Of a DNA stretch of 64,000 nucleotides, positions 43,131 through 51,949 are shown piece by piece. Source of the DNA: Trebonia sp963737285 (GTDB taxonomy: Bacteria; Actinomycetota; Actinomycetes; Streptosporangiales; Streptosporangiaceae). The position numbers and the translations under genes were made by a program. The stretch covers positions 3,410,001 through 3,474,000 of the forward strand of contig CAVTRT010000003.1 of the NCBI GenBank assembly GCA_963737285.1, written 5' to 3'. Under the pieces are notes generated by a model, which worked only from the letters and a program-made list of their open reading frames with translations, ran no database searches and was not told the origin of the DNA. The first letter of the stretch is position 1. Each line of letters starts with the position of its first letter.

Positions 43131-46100
43131 ATGCTGATACACGCATCGCCGCCCACAGCCCTGCGCCGAGCCGCGCGGATCCTCGTCACCGCCATCGCCG
43201 CCGCCGGCCTCCTCCTCGTCGCGCCGTTGTTCGCCAAGGCCGCCTCGGCCAGCGGCTCGCTGACGATCACCGCGTCTACCTACGCTGCGGCCAGCAGTGG
43301 CGTGGCGACACAGGCGACCTCCGATACCGGCGGCGGAGACAACGTCGGCTGGCTCGGCAACGGATCCTGGCTGGAGTACACAGGCGTCAACTTCAGCAGC
43401 GGGTACCCGCAGATCGAGGCGCGCGTCGCCTCGGCGACAGCGGGCACGGACATCGGCACGATCTCGTTCAGCGTCGGCTCGCAAACAGCCACGCCGTTCG
43501 CGACCATCGACGTCAACGGCACCAGCGGCTGGCAGACCTGGGCAACAAGCACGCCGGCGACCAACTCGCCGTCGCCAACCGGAACGCAGACGCTGTACGC
43601 GACGTTCGCCACCAGCACCGGCGCTAACTTCGTCAACGTCAACTGGTTCGAGCTCGGCAACCTGGGCGGCACCTCAACCGGCAACACCGTCACGGTCACC
43701 ACTCCCGGCACCCAGACCTCGACCATCGGCACAGCAGCCAGCCTGCAGGTCAGCGCGAGCGACTCGGCTTCGGCCCAGACGCTTGCCTACAGCGCCACCG
43801 GCCTGCCCGCCGGGCTGTCGATCAGCTCCTCAACCGGGCTGATCTCGGGAACCCCGACCACGGCGGCCACATCGACTGTCACGGTGACCGCCACCGACAC
43901 CACGGGAGCCAGCGGGACAGCCTCGTTCAGCTGGACAGTGAACGCTGCCAGCGGAGGTGGCGGAGGTGGCGGAGGTGGCGGCGGCACCAGCGGTCAGCTC
44001 AGCGAAACCGGGTGGGTGGCCAGCTCCAACACCAGCTCGTCCGCGGCGGACGCGCCGCAGAACGCGATCGGCGGCACCGGCGGCACTCGCTTCAGCTCGG
44101 ACGCCGACCAGGCGCCCGGGATGTGGTGGGAGGTCAACATGGGGTCACAGCAGACCTTCAACGAGGTCGTGCTGAACGCGGGCGGCAACACCGGCGACTA
44201 TGCCAATGGGTATGACGTGGAGGTCTCCAACGACGGGACCAGCTTCACGCCGGTCTACTTCGGCACAGGCTCGGCGCAGACGCAGACCGCGACATTCTCC
44301 CCGCAGACCGCCAAGTACATCCGTATCCTGCTCACGGCGTCCTCTACCACCAAATGGTGGTCGATGACGAGCTTCACCGCGGACAACACCCCGGTGACCC
44401 CGCCGACCGCGTCCGCTCCCGCCACGGGCGGCAGCCTCGGCGCGAACGTGTACGTGTTCACCCCGAGCGAGTCCGTCGCCACGATCTTGTCCACGCTGAA
44501 CACGATCTCCAACGCGCAGGCCTCCAACCAGTTCGGCACCGCCCGGTACCAGATCTTCTTCGAGCCAGGCACCTACGGCTCGACCGCCACCCCGTTGGTG
44601 TTCACCGTCGGCTTCTACGAGTCCATCGCCGGCCTGGGCCAGACCCCCGGCGCGGTGGTGATCAACGGCGCGATCAACTCCTACAACCAGTGCACCGACG
44701 GTGACCAGTCCGAGTGCTATGCGACTGACAACTTCTGGCGGTCGGTCTCCAACCTCACCATCAACGTCACCGGCATGACCGGCTGCTTCGCCGGCGAGGA
44801 CGTGTGGGCGGTCTCCCAGGCCGCGCCGCTGCGCGACGTCGACATCAACGGCAACCTGACCCTGATGGACTACTGCGACGGCTCCCCGGACTGGGCCAGC
44901 GGCGGCTTCATCGCCAACTCCAAGGTCACTGGCACCATCAACAACGGCTCCCAGCAGCAGTACTACACCCGCAACACCGACATCGGCAGCTGGAGCAACG
45001 CCGTCTGGAACCAGGTGTTCTCCGGCGACCCCGGCGCCCCCGCCCAGAGCTTCGCCGCCAACTCCGGCGACAGCGGCGGCCCCAACTCCTATACCACCCT
45101 GGCCACCACCCCGGTCAGCGAAGAAGAGCCGTTCCTCTACACCAACTCCTCCGGCGCGTATGAAGTGTTCGTGCCGTCACCGCAGACCAACTCCAGCGGC
45201 CCGAACTGGGCCAGCGGAACCGAGGCCGGGTCCTCGCTGCCGCTGAGCGACTTCTACGTCGTCAACTCCTCCGCCACCATCGCCCAGATCAACGCCGCCC
45301 TCGCAGCCGGCGACGACCTGCTGTTCACCCCCGGCGTCTACAGCTACGCCAACACCATCACCGTCACCAACCCCAATACCAAGATCATCGGCCTCGGATT
45401 CGCCACCCTCATCCCGACCAGCGGCAACATCACCATGAACGTCGCCGACGTCCCCGGAGTCAACGTCTCCGGCCTGATCTTCGACGCCGGCCCCACCCAG
45501 TCCTCGTCCCTGCTGCAGATCGGCACCGAGGGGTCCACCGCCAACAACGCATCCAACCCGGTCAGCGTGGACGACGTGTTCTTCCGCGTCGGCGGCGCCG
45601 AGGCGGGGACCGTCGCCACCGCGTTCGTCGACAACAGCAACAACTCCATCATCGACGACACCTGGGTCTGGCGCGCCGACCACGGCGCCGGAGCTGGCAC
45701 CTGGACCGGCGACCAGGCGGCCACCGGCCTGATCGTCAACGGCAATAACGTCGAGACGACCGGCCTCGCGGTCGAGCACTTCGAGCAGTACGAGACGATC
45801 TGGAACGGGCAGGGCGGCACCGACATCTTCTTCCAGAACGAGAACCCCTACGAGGTGCCCAGCCAGGCCGCCTGGATGTCCAGCGCCACCCAGGACGGCT
45901 ACCCCGCCTTCTACATCCCGTCGACTGTCACCACCTTCAAGGGCTACGGCATGGGCGCCTACTCCTACTTCGACCAGGGCGTGAACATTGAGAACGCCAT
46001 GGGCTTCCAGGCACCGCAGACCTCCGGCGTTCAATTCAACGACATCTTCAGCGTCTTCCTCAACGGAACCGGCGGCATCCAGTCCGTCATCAACGGCACC

Positions 46101-46157
46101 GGCACCGCCGTCAGCCCCACCAACGGCGGCCCCAGCGACGTGGTCAGCTACAGCTAA
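43131..46157 (+). CDS. Secreted CBM6, putative Ig, F5/8 type C and beta-helix multi-domain protein
   Basis: This 1008-residue exported protein has a signal peptide (residues ~1-42), a CBM6-like domain (GDNVGWLGNGSWLEYTGVNF...ATIDVNGTSGWQTW), a putative Ig module (TGLPAGLSISSSTGLISGTP), an 11-Gly linker, an F5/8 type C (CBM32-like) domain with ADQAPGMWWEVNMG and KYIRILLTAS, and a ~570-residue C-terminal region rich in Asn/Thr/Gly. This region has VYVFTPSESVATILSTLN, RYQIFFEPGTYG, NFWRSVSNLTINVTG and later WNGQGGTDIFFQNENPY, which suggest a two-part right-handed beta-helix as in GH55/pectate-lyase-like enzymes. AGGAG 7 bases before the ATG sets the start. It is likely a polysaccharide-active enzyme. 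Related proteins are usually named only as coagulation factor 5/8 type proteins, so the activity is open. Confidence 0.85.
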   Translation: MLIHASPPTALRRAARILVTAIAAAGLLLVAPLFAKAASASGSLTITASTYAAASSGVATQATSDTGGGDNVGWLGNGSWLEYTGVNFSSGYPQIEARVASATAGTDIGTISFSVGSQTATPFATIDVNGTSGWQTWATSTPATNSPSPTGTQTLYATFATSTGANFVNVNWFELGNLGGTSTGNTVTVTTPGTQTSTIGTAASLQVSASDSASAQTLAYSATGLPAGLSISSSTGLISGTPTTAATSTVTVTATDTTGASGTASFSWTVNAASGGGGGGGGGGGTSGQLSETGWVASSNTSSSAADAPQNAIGGTGGTRFSSDADQAPGMWWEVNMGSQQTFNEVVLNAGGNTGDYANGYDVEVSNDGTSFTPVYFGTGSAQTQTATFSPQTAKYIRILLTASSTTKWWSMTSFTADNTPVTPPTASAPATGGSLGANVYVFTPSESVATILSTLNTISNAQASNQFGTARYQIFFEPGTYGSTATPLVFTVGFYESIAGLGQTPGAVVINGAINSYNQCTDGDQSECYATDNFWRSVSNLTINVTGMTGCFAGEDVWAVSQAAPLRDVDINGNLTLMDYCDGSPDWASGGFIANSKVTGTINNGSQQQYYTRNTDIGSWSNAVWNQVFSGDPGAPAQSFAANSGDSGGPNSYTTLATTPVSEEEPFLYTNSSGAYEVFVPSPQTNSSGPNWASGTEAGSSLPLSDFYVVNSSATIAQINAALAAGDDLLFTPGVYSYANTITVTNPNTKIIGLGFATLIPTSGNITMNVADVPGVNVSGLIFDAGPTQSSSLLQIGTEGSTANNASNPVSVDDVFFRVGGAEAGTVATAFVDNSNNSIIDDTWVWRADHGAGAGTWTGDQAATGLIVNGNNVETTGLAVEHFEQYETIWNGQGGTDIFFQNENPYEVPSQAAWMSSATQDGYPAFYIPSTVTTFKGYGMGAYSYFDQGVNIENAMGFQAPQTSGVQFNDIFSVFLNGTGGIQSVINGTGTAVSPTNGGPSDVVSYS

Positions 46158-46185
46158 CCCGCGCGTAACCCGCTGACAGCTCACT

Positions 46186-46224
46186 AGAGTCCTGCTGGAC
46201 CGCTCCCCGGCCCAGCAGGGCTCT
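46186..46224 (+). terminator. Stem-loop after the beta-helix gene
   Basis: AGAGTCCTGCTGG (46186-46198) pairs with CCAGCAGGGCTCT (46212-46224) with one G-U, 29 bases after the stop. It also lies 40 bases from the end of the convergent esterase gene. Confidence 0.75.
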
Positions 46225-46264
46225 TCCATACCCCGTAGGTAGGGAAGAAGCAAGATTCGCTTCA

Positions 46265-47167
46265 CTACAAGGCTAGGTATCGGGCCAGGAATTCCACGGA
46301 AGGCTGCTCTTGAGAAGTGAAGAAGGAGCCGATGTGGCAGCCCTTCGTGAAGTCCACGACCGCCCCGGCGGGGAGTGCCGACGCCAGTTCCTGCACCCCC
46401 GGGTAGAACGGGTCACCGTAGCCGGAGGCAACGCGCACGGGTATCCCCGCGAGCGCGCCAGCATGCGTCACCACGTCATTGGCCGTGAACGCGGCCGTCG
46501 ACGCATACGCCCCGGCGTTCGCGGCACGGGCCTGGTCATAGCTCGTCCAGATCGCCGGGCTGATCGCCGCCACCGCGTGCAGCAGCGTCGGGTGCTTCTC
46601 CGCCAGCAGCAGCGCGCCGTACCCGCCCATCGAGATGCCCATGGCCCCGATCCGCGAGCGGCCCAGCCCAAGGCCCTGACAGCGCGGGATCAGCTCCTCG
46701 ACAAGCATCCCCATGGGGTCGTCGCCCGGATGCGGGTTCCAGTACCCGTTGCCGCCATCCACGGTGACCAGCGCCATCGGCGGCACGCCCCGTAGCGCAA
46801 CGGCCTGGGACGGCGTCAGCCCGGCCAGCGCGGTCAGGTGGTTTCCTCCGAAGCCGTGCAACATCACCACCAGCGGCAGCTCATCTCCCTGGTGATAGCC
46901 CGGCGGGTAGCCGACCGAGTACCCGACGACCTGCTCGCGGGCAGCTGAGTAGAACGTGCCCGATACCGTAGGCCCCAGGGGCGTGGCGAACGACCACGCC
47001 GGGGCTGGCACCGAGCAGGCCCCGTCCAGCCGGTCCAGCGCGGTCTTGCCGGGCAGCACTCCATGCGAGACCATCTCGAACCCGGCGGCAGCGCCGCCCG
47101 CGAGTACTGTTACCGCGCCAGCTGAGCACGCGAGGAACATCCGGCGGGACCAGGGCACGCCGCTCAC
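46265..47167 (-). CDS. Secreted alpha/beta-hydrolase esterase (esterase D/PHB depolymerase-like)
   Basis: This ~300-residue protein has a twin-arginine-like signal SRRMFLACSAGAVTVLAGG. The hydrolase core has YSVGYPPGYHQGDELPLVV, LHGFGGNH (oxyanion hole), nucleophile elbow GAMGISMGGYGALL, a likely Asp in SGYGDPFYPG and His in FTKGCHIGSFF. GTG at 47167 overlaps the TGA of the membrane gene (GTGA), so translation is coupled. It is the third gene of a padR-membrane-esterase operon. The substrate may be a polymer-linked ester; nothing in the sequence decides. Confidence 0.85.
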   Translation of the reverse strand: MSGVPWSRRMFLACSAGAVTVLAGGAAAGFEMVSHGVLPGKTALDRLDGACSVPAPAWSFATPLGPTVSGTFYSAAREQVVGYSVGYPPGYHQGDELPLVVMLHGFGGNHLTALAGLTPSQAVALRGVPPMALVTVDGGNGYWNPHPGDDPMGMLVEELIPRCQGLGLGRSRIGAMGISMGGYGALLLAEKHPTLLHAVAAISPAIWTSYDQARAANAGAYASTAAFTANDVVTHAGALAGIPVRVASGYGDPFYPGVQELASALPAGAVVDFTKGCHIGSFFTSQEQPSVEFLARYLAL

Positions 47168-48195
47168 CTTGAGGCGCCGGGGAGGCGGCATGCGGCCTGG
47201 CCGGCCACCACGAGCACCAAGGCGAGGACGCAGACGCCTGCCGCGTCGATCGTCCCGGCGCGGTACAGGCCCTGCCCGCCACCGCTGGCAACCCAGCAAC
47301 CGCACCCGGCGAAGAACAACAACATCGCGAGGAACGCAGCTGCGGCGAGCCTGGCCTGGAAGGCGAGAGCGCGGGCTCGCAACGAGACCCGGCGGACCAG
47401 CAGCACCGCCGCCCAGATCGCTCCGGCCAGGGCAAGGGGGCTGGCGGCCATCCAGGCGACCTCGGCGGCCGGGAACGCCGCGAGCGCCGCCGGGTGCAGC
47501 CAGTACGTAGTGACCGACAGCGTGGCCGCCCAGGAGAACGCGGCGAGCCCGCCGGGGACCAGGCCGCGGCCTACCCACTCGTGCCCGCCGAGCCTCACGA
47601 AGCCCCCGGCCCATGGGTGGCCGCCAGTGCCTGGCCACCCATTGCCGAAGTGCCGGCCACCGATGAACAGCGCGGCCAGGCACGCCACGAAGACGGTGGT
47701 GGGGATGATGAGTCGCGCGTGCTGCCTGGGGTTGCGGGCGATGCGCGTGACGACGAGCCAGGTGACAGGAACCGTGGCCAGGAGCGCGAGCGCCGCGATG
47801 GAGAGCATTGCGACCGACATGGCAATCATCGCGGCCATCGTGGCGGTGCTCGCGGGGGCGGACCACTGCCAGCCGATTGTGAGCTGAGACCACATGGCGG
47901 CCCCGACGACTACGAAGACCGCCAGGCACGCGCTCAGCGAGGCCAGGCTCGCCGCGCTGGCCCCGCCGACGGCGCCAGCGCGGCCGGCGACCGGGAAGCC
48001 GCACAGCCCGGCTTCGGCGAGCCGGGCGACGACGCCACCGCGCACCACGTCGAGCGTCCGGGGCGCAGAACGTGGCCGCTCAGCGATGTCGGCCGCGAGG
48101 AGCTCGGCGAACTCCTCGCCATACCGGTCCCGCCAGGCCCTGGGGTACCAGCACAAGAGCCGCGCGGCTCTCCTCTCGGGATCGGCCTCGCTCAC
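47164..48195 (-). CDS. Membrane protein of a padR operon
   Basis: This 343-residue protein has a soluble N-terminus with LLCWYPRAWRDRYGEEFAEL, a motif widely seen in membrane proteins paired with PadR regulators, followed by about eight hydrophobic helices. The ATG overlaps the stop of padR by 4 bases (ATGA), and the esterase gene overlaps its end. It is probably a target or partner in a small envelope-stress or efflux unit. The molecular function is unknown. Confidence 0.8.
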   Translation of the reverse strand: MSEADPERRAARLLCWYPRAWRDRYGEEFAELLAADIAERPRSAPRTLDVVRGGVVARLAEAGLCGFPVAGRAGAVGGASAASLASLSACLAVFVVVGAAMWSQLTIGWQWSAPASTATMAAMIAMSVAMLSIAALALLATVPVTWLVVTRIARNPRQHARLIIPTTVFVACLAALFIGGRHFGNGWPGTGGHPWAGGFVRLGGHEWVGRGLVPGGLAAFSWAATLSVTTYWLHPAALAAFPAAEVAWMAASPLALAGAIWAAVLLVRRVSLRARALAFQARLAAAAFLAMLLFFAGCGCWVASGGGQGLYRAGTIDAAGVCVLALVLVVAGQAACRLPGASR

Positions 48196-48539
48196 TGGAG
48201 CCGCCAGTGGATGTCAAGTCGGCGCAGGCCGACGTCGACGGTGGCACGCTGGGCCTCCAGGTGCGCCCGCAGCACGGCGGCCCCGGCGGCAGTCAGCCGG
48301 TAGGGGCGGCGGCGGTCCTCGCTCTCAACGGCCTCGATCAGCCCCTGCGCGTCCAGCCGGGCCAGCGCCTCGTACAGCGTCCCCGGGGCAAGCCGGATGC
48401 CCGCGAACGCCTCAATGTCCTTGGTCAGCGCGTACCCGTGCTTGACCCCTTCAGCGAGGCTGGAAAGGATCAGCGTCGCCGGACCGGCGTACCTCCCGAA
48501 CCCGGTGAGGCCCTTGTCATCGTCCTTGCTTGCCGCCAC
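48192..48539 (-). CDS. PadR family transcriptional regulator
   Basis: This 115-residue regulator has a winged helix with ATLILSSLAEGVKHGYALTK, the recognition region RLAPGTLYEALARLDAQGLIE and the wing RRRPYRLTAAGAAVLRAHL. The start is set at the GTG at 48539 (VAASKDDDKG); the frame is open further upstream without homology. It is the first gene of a three-gene overlapping operon and likely controls it. Confidence 0.9.
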   Translation of the reverse strand: MAASKDDDKGLTGFGRYAGPATLILSSLAEGVKHGYALTKDIEAFAGIRLAPGTLYEALARLDAQGLIEAVESEDRRRPYRLTAAGAAVLRAHLEAQRATVDVGLRRLDIHWRLQ

Positions 48540-48547
48540 GCGCCCCA

Positions 48548-49625
48548 CTATATCGCCTGCCGATCCATCGCTGGCCGGATCAGGTAGGGCACCCGGGTGG
48601 ACAGGAAGCGCCGCGGGAAGGCGTCTCGCAGCCGCCACAGCCCCGCGTCAATCACGAAGTGCGCCATGACGACCCCGAGGTACATCCCATACAGGACCCG
48701 AACGCCCGGCTCCCCATCGTGCAGGTGAGACGTCACCTCCAAGACGGCGCCGCCGATGAGCATGATGTTGACGAGCACGGCGAGGCGCAGCGCGCGGACG
48801 GTCCCGCCGACCGGACCGCCTCCCGCGACGAGGCCCATGAGCAGCAGGTACTGGGCGCCGTGCGCGATCGTCAGGCCGCCGACGGCCGCGTACGGCGAGG
48901 CGAACGCGAAGACCGGCAGGAAGAACAGCAGCGCCATCAAGTACGTCAGTGCCAGTGGCACCGGTCGGGCCGTGGCCCGGCGGCCCGCGAGCAACGCCAG
49001 GCCGACCACGACCGCGACGCCGAACGCGGCCGCGCAGGCCGGGAAGAGCGCGCCCAGGCGCGGGTTGACCGCGACCTGCAGGAGGCTGGGGCGCGCCATG
49101 CAGCCCGGCGATCCCCGCCCAGCCTGCCGCCATGATCGCGCGACGCTCGCCGTTGCTGAGCGCCGGGACCCCGGCCGACGACGCGGCGAGGGCCGCCATG
49201 CCGAGGTTCTGCTTCTGGAAGTGGAAGAACTGCCAGGCGAAGTATGGCAGCAGTAGCCACGCCATGGCCGGCGGCGGCAGGACGGCAGCGATCACGGCCG
49301 TCCCGAGCACGAGAATGAGCGGCGTCCCCAGGTACCGCCAGCGGTGGCCGGCCACATGCGCCCGGACATCGCGCTCGCCATAGACCCAGGCTGTGGACGC
49401 GACGTGCCCGCAGGAGGCGATGAACAGCATCCACCCGAGGCCCGTACCCGACGCCGCGGTCGCCGGGGACGCCAAGCCGGGCGGCGCGAGGGCGATCGCG
49501 AGGGCGAACGCCCCGGCGGACAGCCCGATCGTCGCCCAGGCCCAGGCCCAGGCCCAGGCCCGCGCGCGAGCACGACCGGGCGCCCCCGCGCCCCCGATGA
49601 CGTCAGCCCCCGCCACAGCCGCCAC
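48548..49625 (-). CDS. Polytopic membrane protein of unknown function, frameshifted near 49090
   Basis: One membrane protein is spread over two frames. The upstream part (49625 to about 49090) has four hydrophobic helices and a polar HFQKQNLGMAAL motif. The downstream part (about 49090 to 48548) has five more helices and ends FVIDAGLWRLRDAFPRRF. Removing one C (one G on the plus strand at 49088-49091) joins GIAGLHGA to PSLLQVAVNP without any gap. The N-terminus has a hexamer repeat coding AWAWAWAWA (plus strand 49534-49560). The intact product would be about 358 residues. The His-bearing helices recall uncharacterised membrane enzymes, but I do not recognise the family. Confidence 0.7.
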
Positions 49626-49842
49626 CGGAGCTGGCCCAGGCCCTCATGTATACAAGGAGCACGATCATCGCGACCGCGAGGCCAATGGCGATCAGCAGGC
49701 CGATGATGACCCGGCGCCGCGTTCGCCTCGCGCCCTCTCGCCCGGTCCTGCGCCTGGCGACTTCCAGACCCGCAACCCTTTGCCCGGTCTCGCCGTCCCA
49801 TTGGTTAGCGGGCCGCAACGGGACGTTCCCCATGTCCAGCAT
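49603..49842 (-). CDS. Small single-pass membrane protein with Gly/Cys tail
   Basis: This 79-residue protein has a basic N-terminal half, one helix (VIIGLLIAIGLAVAMIVLLVYM) and the tail ASSGGGCGGG. It overlaps the start of the frameshifted membrane gene by 23 bases, so the two may be co-translated. ATG 49842 or ATG 49833 may be the start. The function is unknown. Confidence 0.5.
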   Translation of the reverse strand: MLDMGNVPLRPANQWDGETGQRVAGLEVARRRTGREGARRTRRRVIIGLLIAIGLAVAMIVLLVYMRAWASSGGGCGGG

Positions 49843-50081
49843 GGAATTGATGCTATATCGTCATCCGGTATATCGTCAAACGACACAAATAATGACGCCT
49901 CGCCGCGGTCTGGCCGCCGCCCGCCGCTGGGGCTACTAGCTGAAGTACACGGTCTCCGGGTTTTCGCTGCCTGTGCTCGACGATCCGCGACCCTCGGCGA
50001 CGACTGTCAACGCCACCATGGCACCCTGCTTCGGGGAGCCAGGCGAGATCTGGGGACTCGCCTGAGCCGCGCCTCGGCGCG

Positions 50082-50828
50082 TCACAGCAGTGTGAGCTGC
50101 TCCTGCGACTCCAGCGGGTCGGGAACCTGGCGGTACTTCCTCAGGTGCCGCCACTCGGGCAGGTTGTCGAGGTAGGCCCACGACAGCCGGTGGTAAGGAG
50201 TGGGGCCGAGCGCGGCGAGCGCCTTCTGGTGCACGGGGGCTGGGTAGCCGGCGTTGTCGCCGAATGCGAAGTCCGGGTAGTCATTGCCGAGGTCGGCCAT
50301 CAGCCGGTCCCGGTACACCTTCGCGATGACCGAGGCGGCGGCGACGCTCGCTGAGTGCACGTCCGCCTTGATCGCGGTGTGCACCGTCCAGGGCTGGCCA
50401 ATGTAGTCATGGTTTCCGTCAAGCAGCACGACGTCCGGCGCCTTCGGCAGGGCTTGCAGGGCGCGGGTCGCGGCAAGCCGAAGCGCGGCGGTCATCCCTA
50501 GCTCATCGATCTCCTCATGGCTGGCCGCCCCGATCGCGTGCGCCTCGACCCAGCCGGGCAGCACGGCTGCCAGTTCCTCTCTGCGCTTCGGGGTCAGCCG
50601 CTTGGAGTCCGTCAGCCCGGCGGGCGGGTCTGGGAAGCCGGGCCTGGCGACGGCGGCGCAGACCACGACTGGCCCTGCCCAGGACCCCCTGCCTACCTCG
50701 TCTACGCCCGCGATGCGCCCGTTGCGCACCTTGCGCCCGTTGCGCACGACCCTGAGACCCCGCTCGATCTCGAAGCCAGCCTGGGCCGGGAGGGACCCGG
50801 GGACGTCCCCGGGAGAGGTAACTGCCAT
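50082..50828 (-). CDS. rnhB: Ribonuclease HII
   Basis: This endonuclease removes RNA from RNA-DNA hybrids and single ribonucleotides from DNA. The active-site acidic residues are in IAGVDEVGRGSWAGPVV, LTDSKRLTPKRRE, LLDGNHDYI and SVAAASVIAKVYRDRLM. The ATG at 50828 gives a 248-residue protein with a ~35-residue N-terminal extension before the catalytic core (GFEIERGLRVVRNGRKVRNG). It is divergent from the DEDDh exonuclease gene across 139 bases. Confidence 0.96.
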   Translation of the reverse strand: MAVTSPGDVPGSLPAQAGFEIERGLRVVRNGRKVRNGRIAGVDEVGRGSWAGPVVVCAAVARPGFPDPPAGLTDSKRLTPKRREELAAVLPGWVEAHAIGAASHEEIDELGMTAALRLAATRALQALPKAPDVVLLDGNHDYIGQPWTVHTAIKADVHSASVAAASVIAKVYRDRLMADLGNDYPDFAFGDNAGYPAPVHQKALAALGPTPYHRLSWAYLDNLPEWRHLRKYRQVPDPLESQEQLTLL

Positions 50829-50967
50829 AGAGCTCCATCTTGCCGCCCGCACGGGACTGACCGCGCCCGGTTCACGTCAGCAGGCCGGCGTCACGTCCAT
50901 TGTGTTCGAGCCGACCGCGTCGGCCACGGTTGCGCACTTCGCTGGCCGTCCATACGCTGCGGTCACA

Positions 50968-51534
50968 ATGACGAATTCACTGCTCAATGTCGTGGACATC
51001 GAGGCGACCTGCTGGGAGGCGGGCACCCCGGGCGGGCAAGTCAGCGACATCATCGAGATCGGCCTGACCGAGGTCGACCTCGCGACCGGCGCGCGGCTCG
51101 CCAAGCACAAGATCCTCGTCCGGCCGGAGCGCTCAAAGGTCAGCGAGTTCTGTACGGAACTGACGGGGCTGACCCAGGACGAGGTCGATTCCGGCGTTAG
51201 CTTCGCCGATGCCTGCGCGCTACTCGCCGCCGGGCACGACGCCGCCGGCCGTCCGTGGGCCAGCTGGGGTGACTACGACCGTAACCAGTTCGTCCGCCAG
51301 TGCGCGGACACCGGCGTCCCCTACCCCTTCGGCGCGGTCCACGTGAACGCGAAGTCCGTGTTTACCGGCGCCAACCGCGGCCATCGCGGCGGCCGCGGCA
51401 TGAAGGCCGCCCTGGAGCTCGCCGGCCTGCCACTCGAAGGCCGACACCACGACGGCGCCGACGACTCCTGGAATATCGCCGCCCTCGTCCTCCACCTCCA
51501 GGCGGGCGGCCAGTGGCCCGCCTGGACCGCGTAG
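50968..51534 (+). CDS. DEDDh family 3'-5' exonuclease
   Basis: This 188-residue exonuclease has the acidic motifs in order: NVVDIEATCW (ExoI), the SWGDYDRNQFVRQC segment (ExoII) and HHDGADDSWNIAAL (ExoIII with His and Asp). It resembles the ERI1/KapD-like stand-alone group, which acts on RNA or DNA 3' ends. The ATG at 50968 gives MTNSLLNVVDIEATC; the frame is open for another 120 codons upstream but overlaps rnhB and lacks homology. Confidence 0.9.
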   Translation: MTNSLLNVVDIEATCWEAGTPGGQVSDIIEIGLTEVDLATGARLAKHKILVRPERSKVSEFCTELTGLTQDEVDSGVSFADACALLAAGHDAAGRPWASWGDYDRNQFVRQCADTGVPYPFGAVHVNAKSVFTGANRGHRGGRGMKAALELAGLPLEGRHHDGADDSWNIAALVLHLQAGGQWPAWTA

Positions 51535-51543
51535 CGAGACCGA

Positions 51544-51935
51544 CTAGTCGAAGAGCTCGCTTACCTGCTCGGCCCTTGAGGGAGCGGTCGAGCCAGGAAC
51601 CGGGGACTTCCGTGTCGGTGCAGGACTCGATGCGCTGGCGGGAGGCGTCATCGACCTCCAACCCCGCGCTGATCGAGGACGCGGAGGATGAATGCGGCCT
51701 GCCCTGCGGCCTGCCCTGCGGCACGGCCCGCGGCTTGGGCCTTCCTCTTGTGCTCTGAGACGTACGGGTAGGTCACGGTTGCCATCCAATCACGATCGCC
51801 TCGCGGGCCCACTCGACGGTCCTCTTGCTGGAACACACCACGAGGGGCACCACAGGACAGTCGTACTTGTCGCCCAGGAATGCGACGTAGTAGGGCCACC
51901 GCTTGCGGCGCTCCTCATCGGGATTGGTCGACCAG
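51544..51935 (-). pseudogene. Decayed Rpn-type (PD-(D/E)XK) nuclease/transposase-like gene
   Basis: Pieces of one protein lie in three frames on the minus strand. Reading down: ERRKRWPYYVAFLGDKYDCP then VVCSSKRTVEWAREAIVIGW (about 51915-51782, ends in a stop), TVTYPYVSEHKRKAQAAGRA with AFILRVLDQRGV (about 51788-51666), EVDDASRQRIESCTDTEVPGSWLDRSL (next frame), and finally a SELFD* end at 51544. This order matches the 3' half of the large actinobacterial family with a C-terminal ILRVLEARGI...DELFD pattern. At least three frame breaks or deletions are needed, and the first half is gone. It is a true relic, not one read error. Confidence 0.75.
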
Positions 51936-51949
51936 GGCCGGACGGCTGG

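Noticed and set aside
49936..50081. Open end reading GAMVALTVVAEGRG and PETVYFS after rnhB
   Set aside because: Could be the tail of a lost secreted protein, but no start and too short to support.
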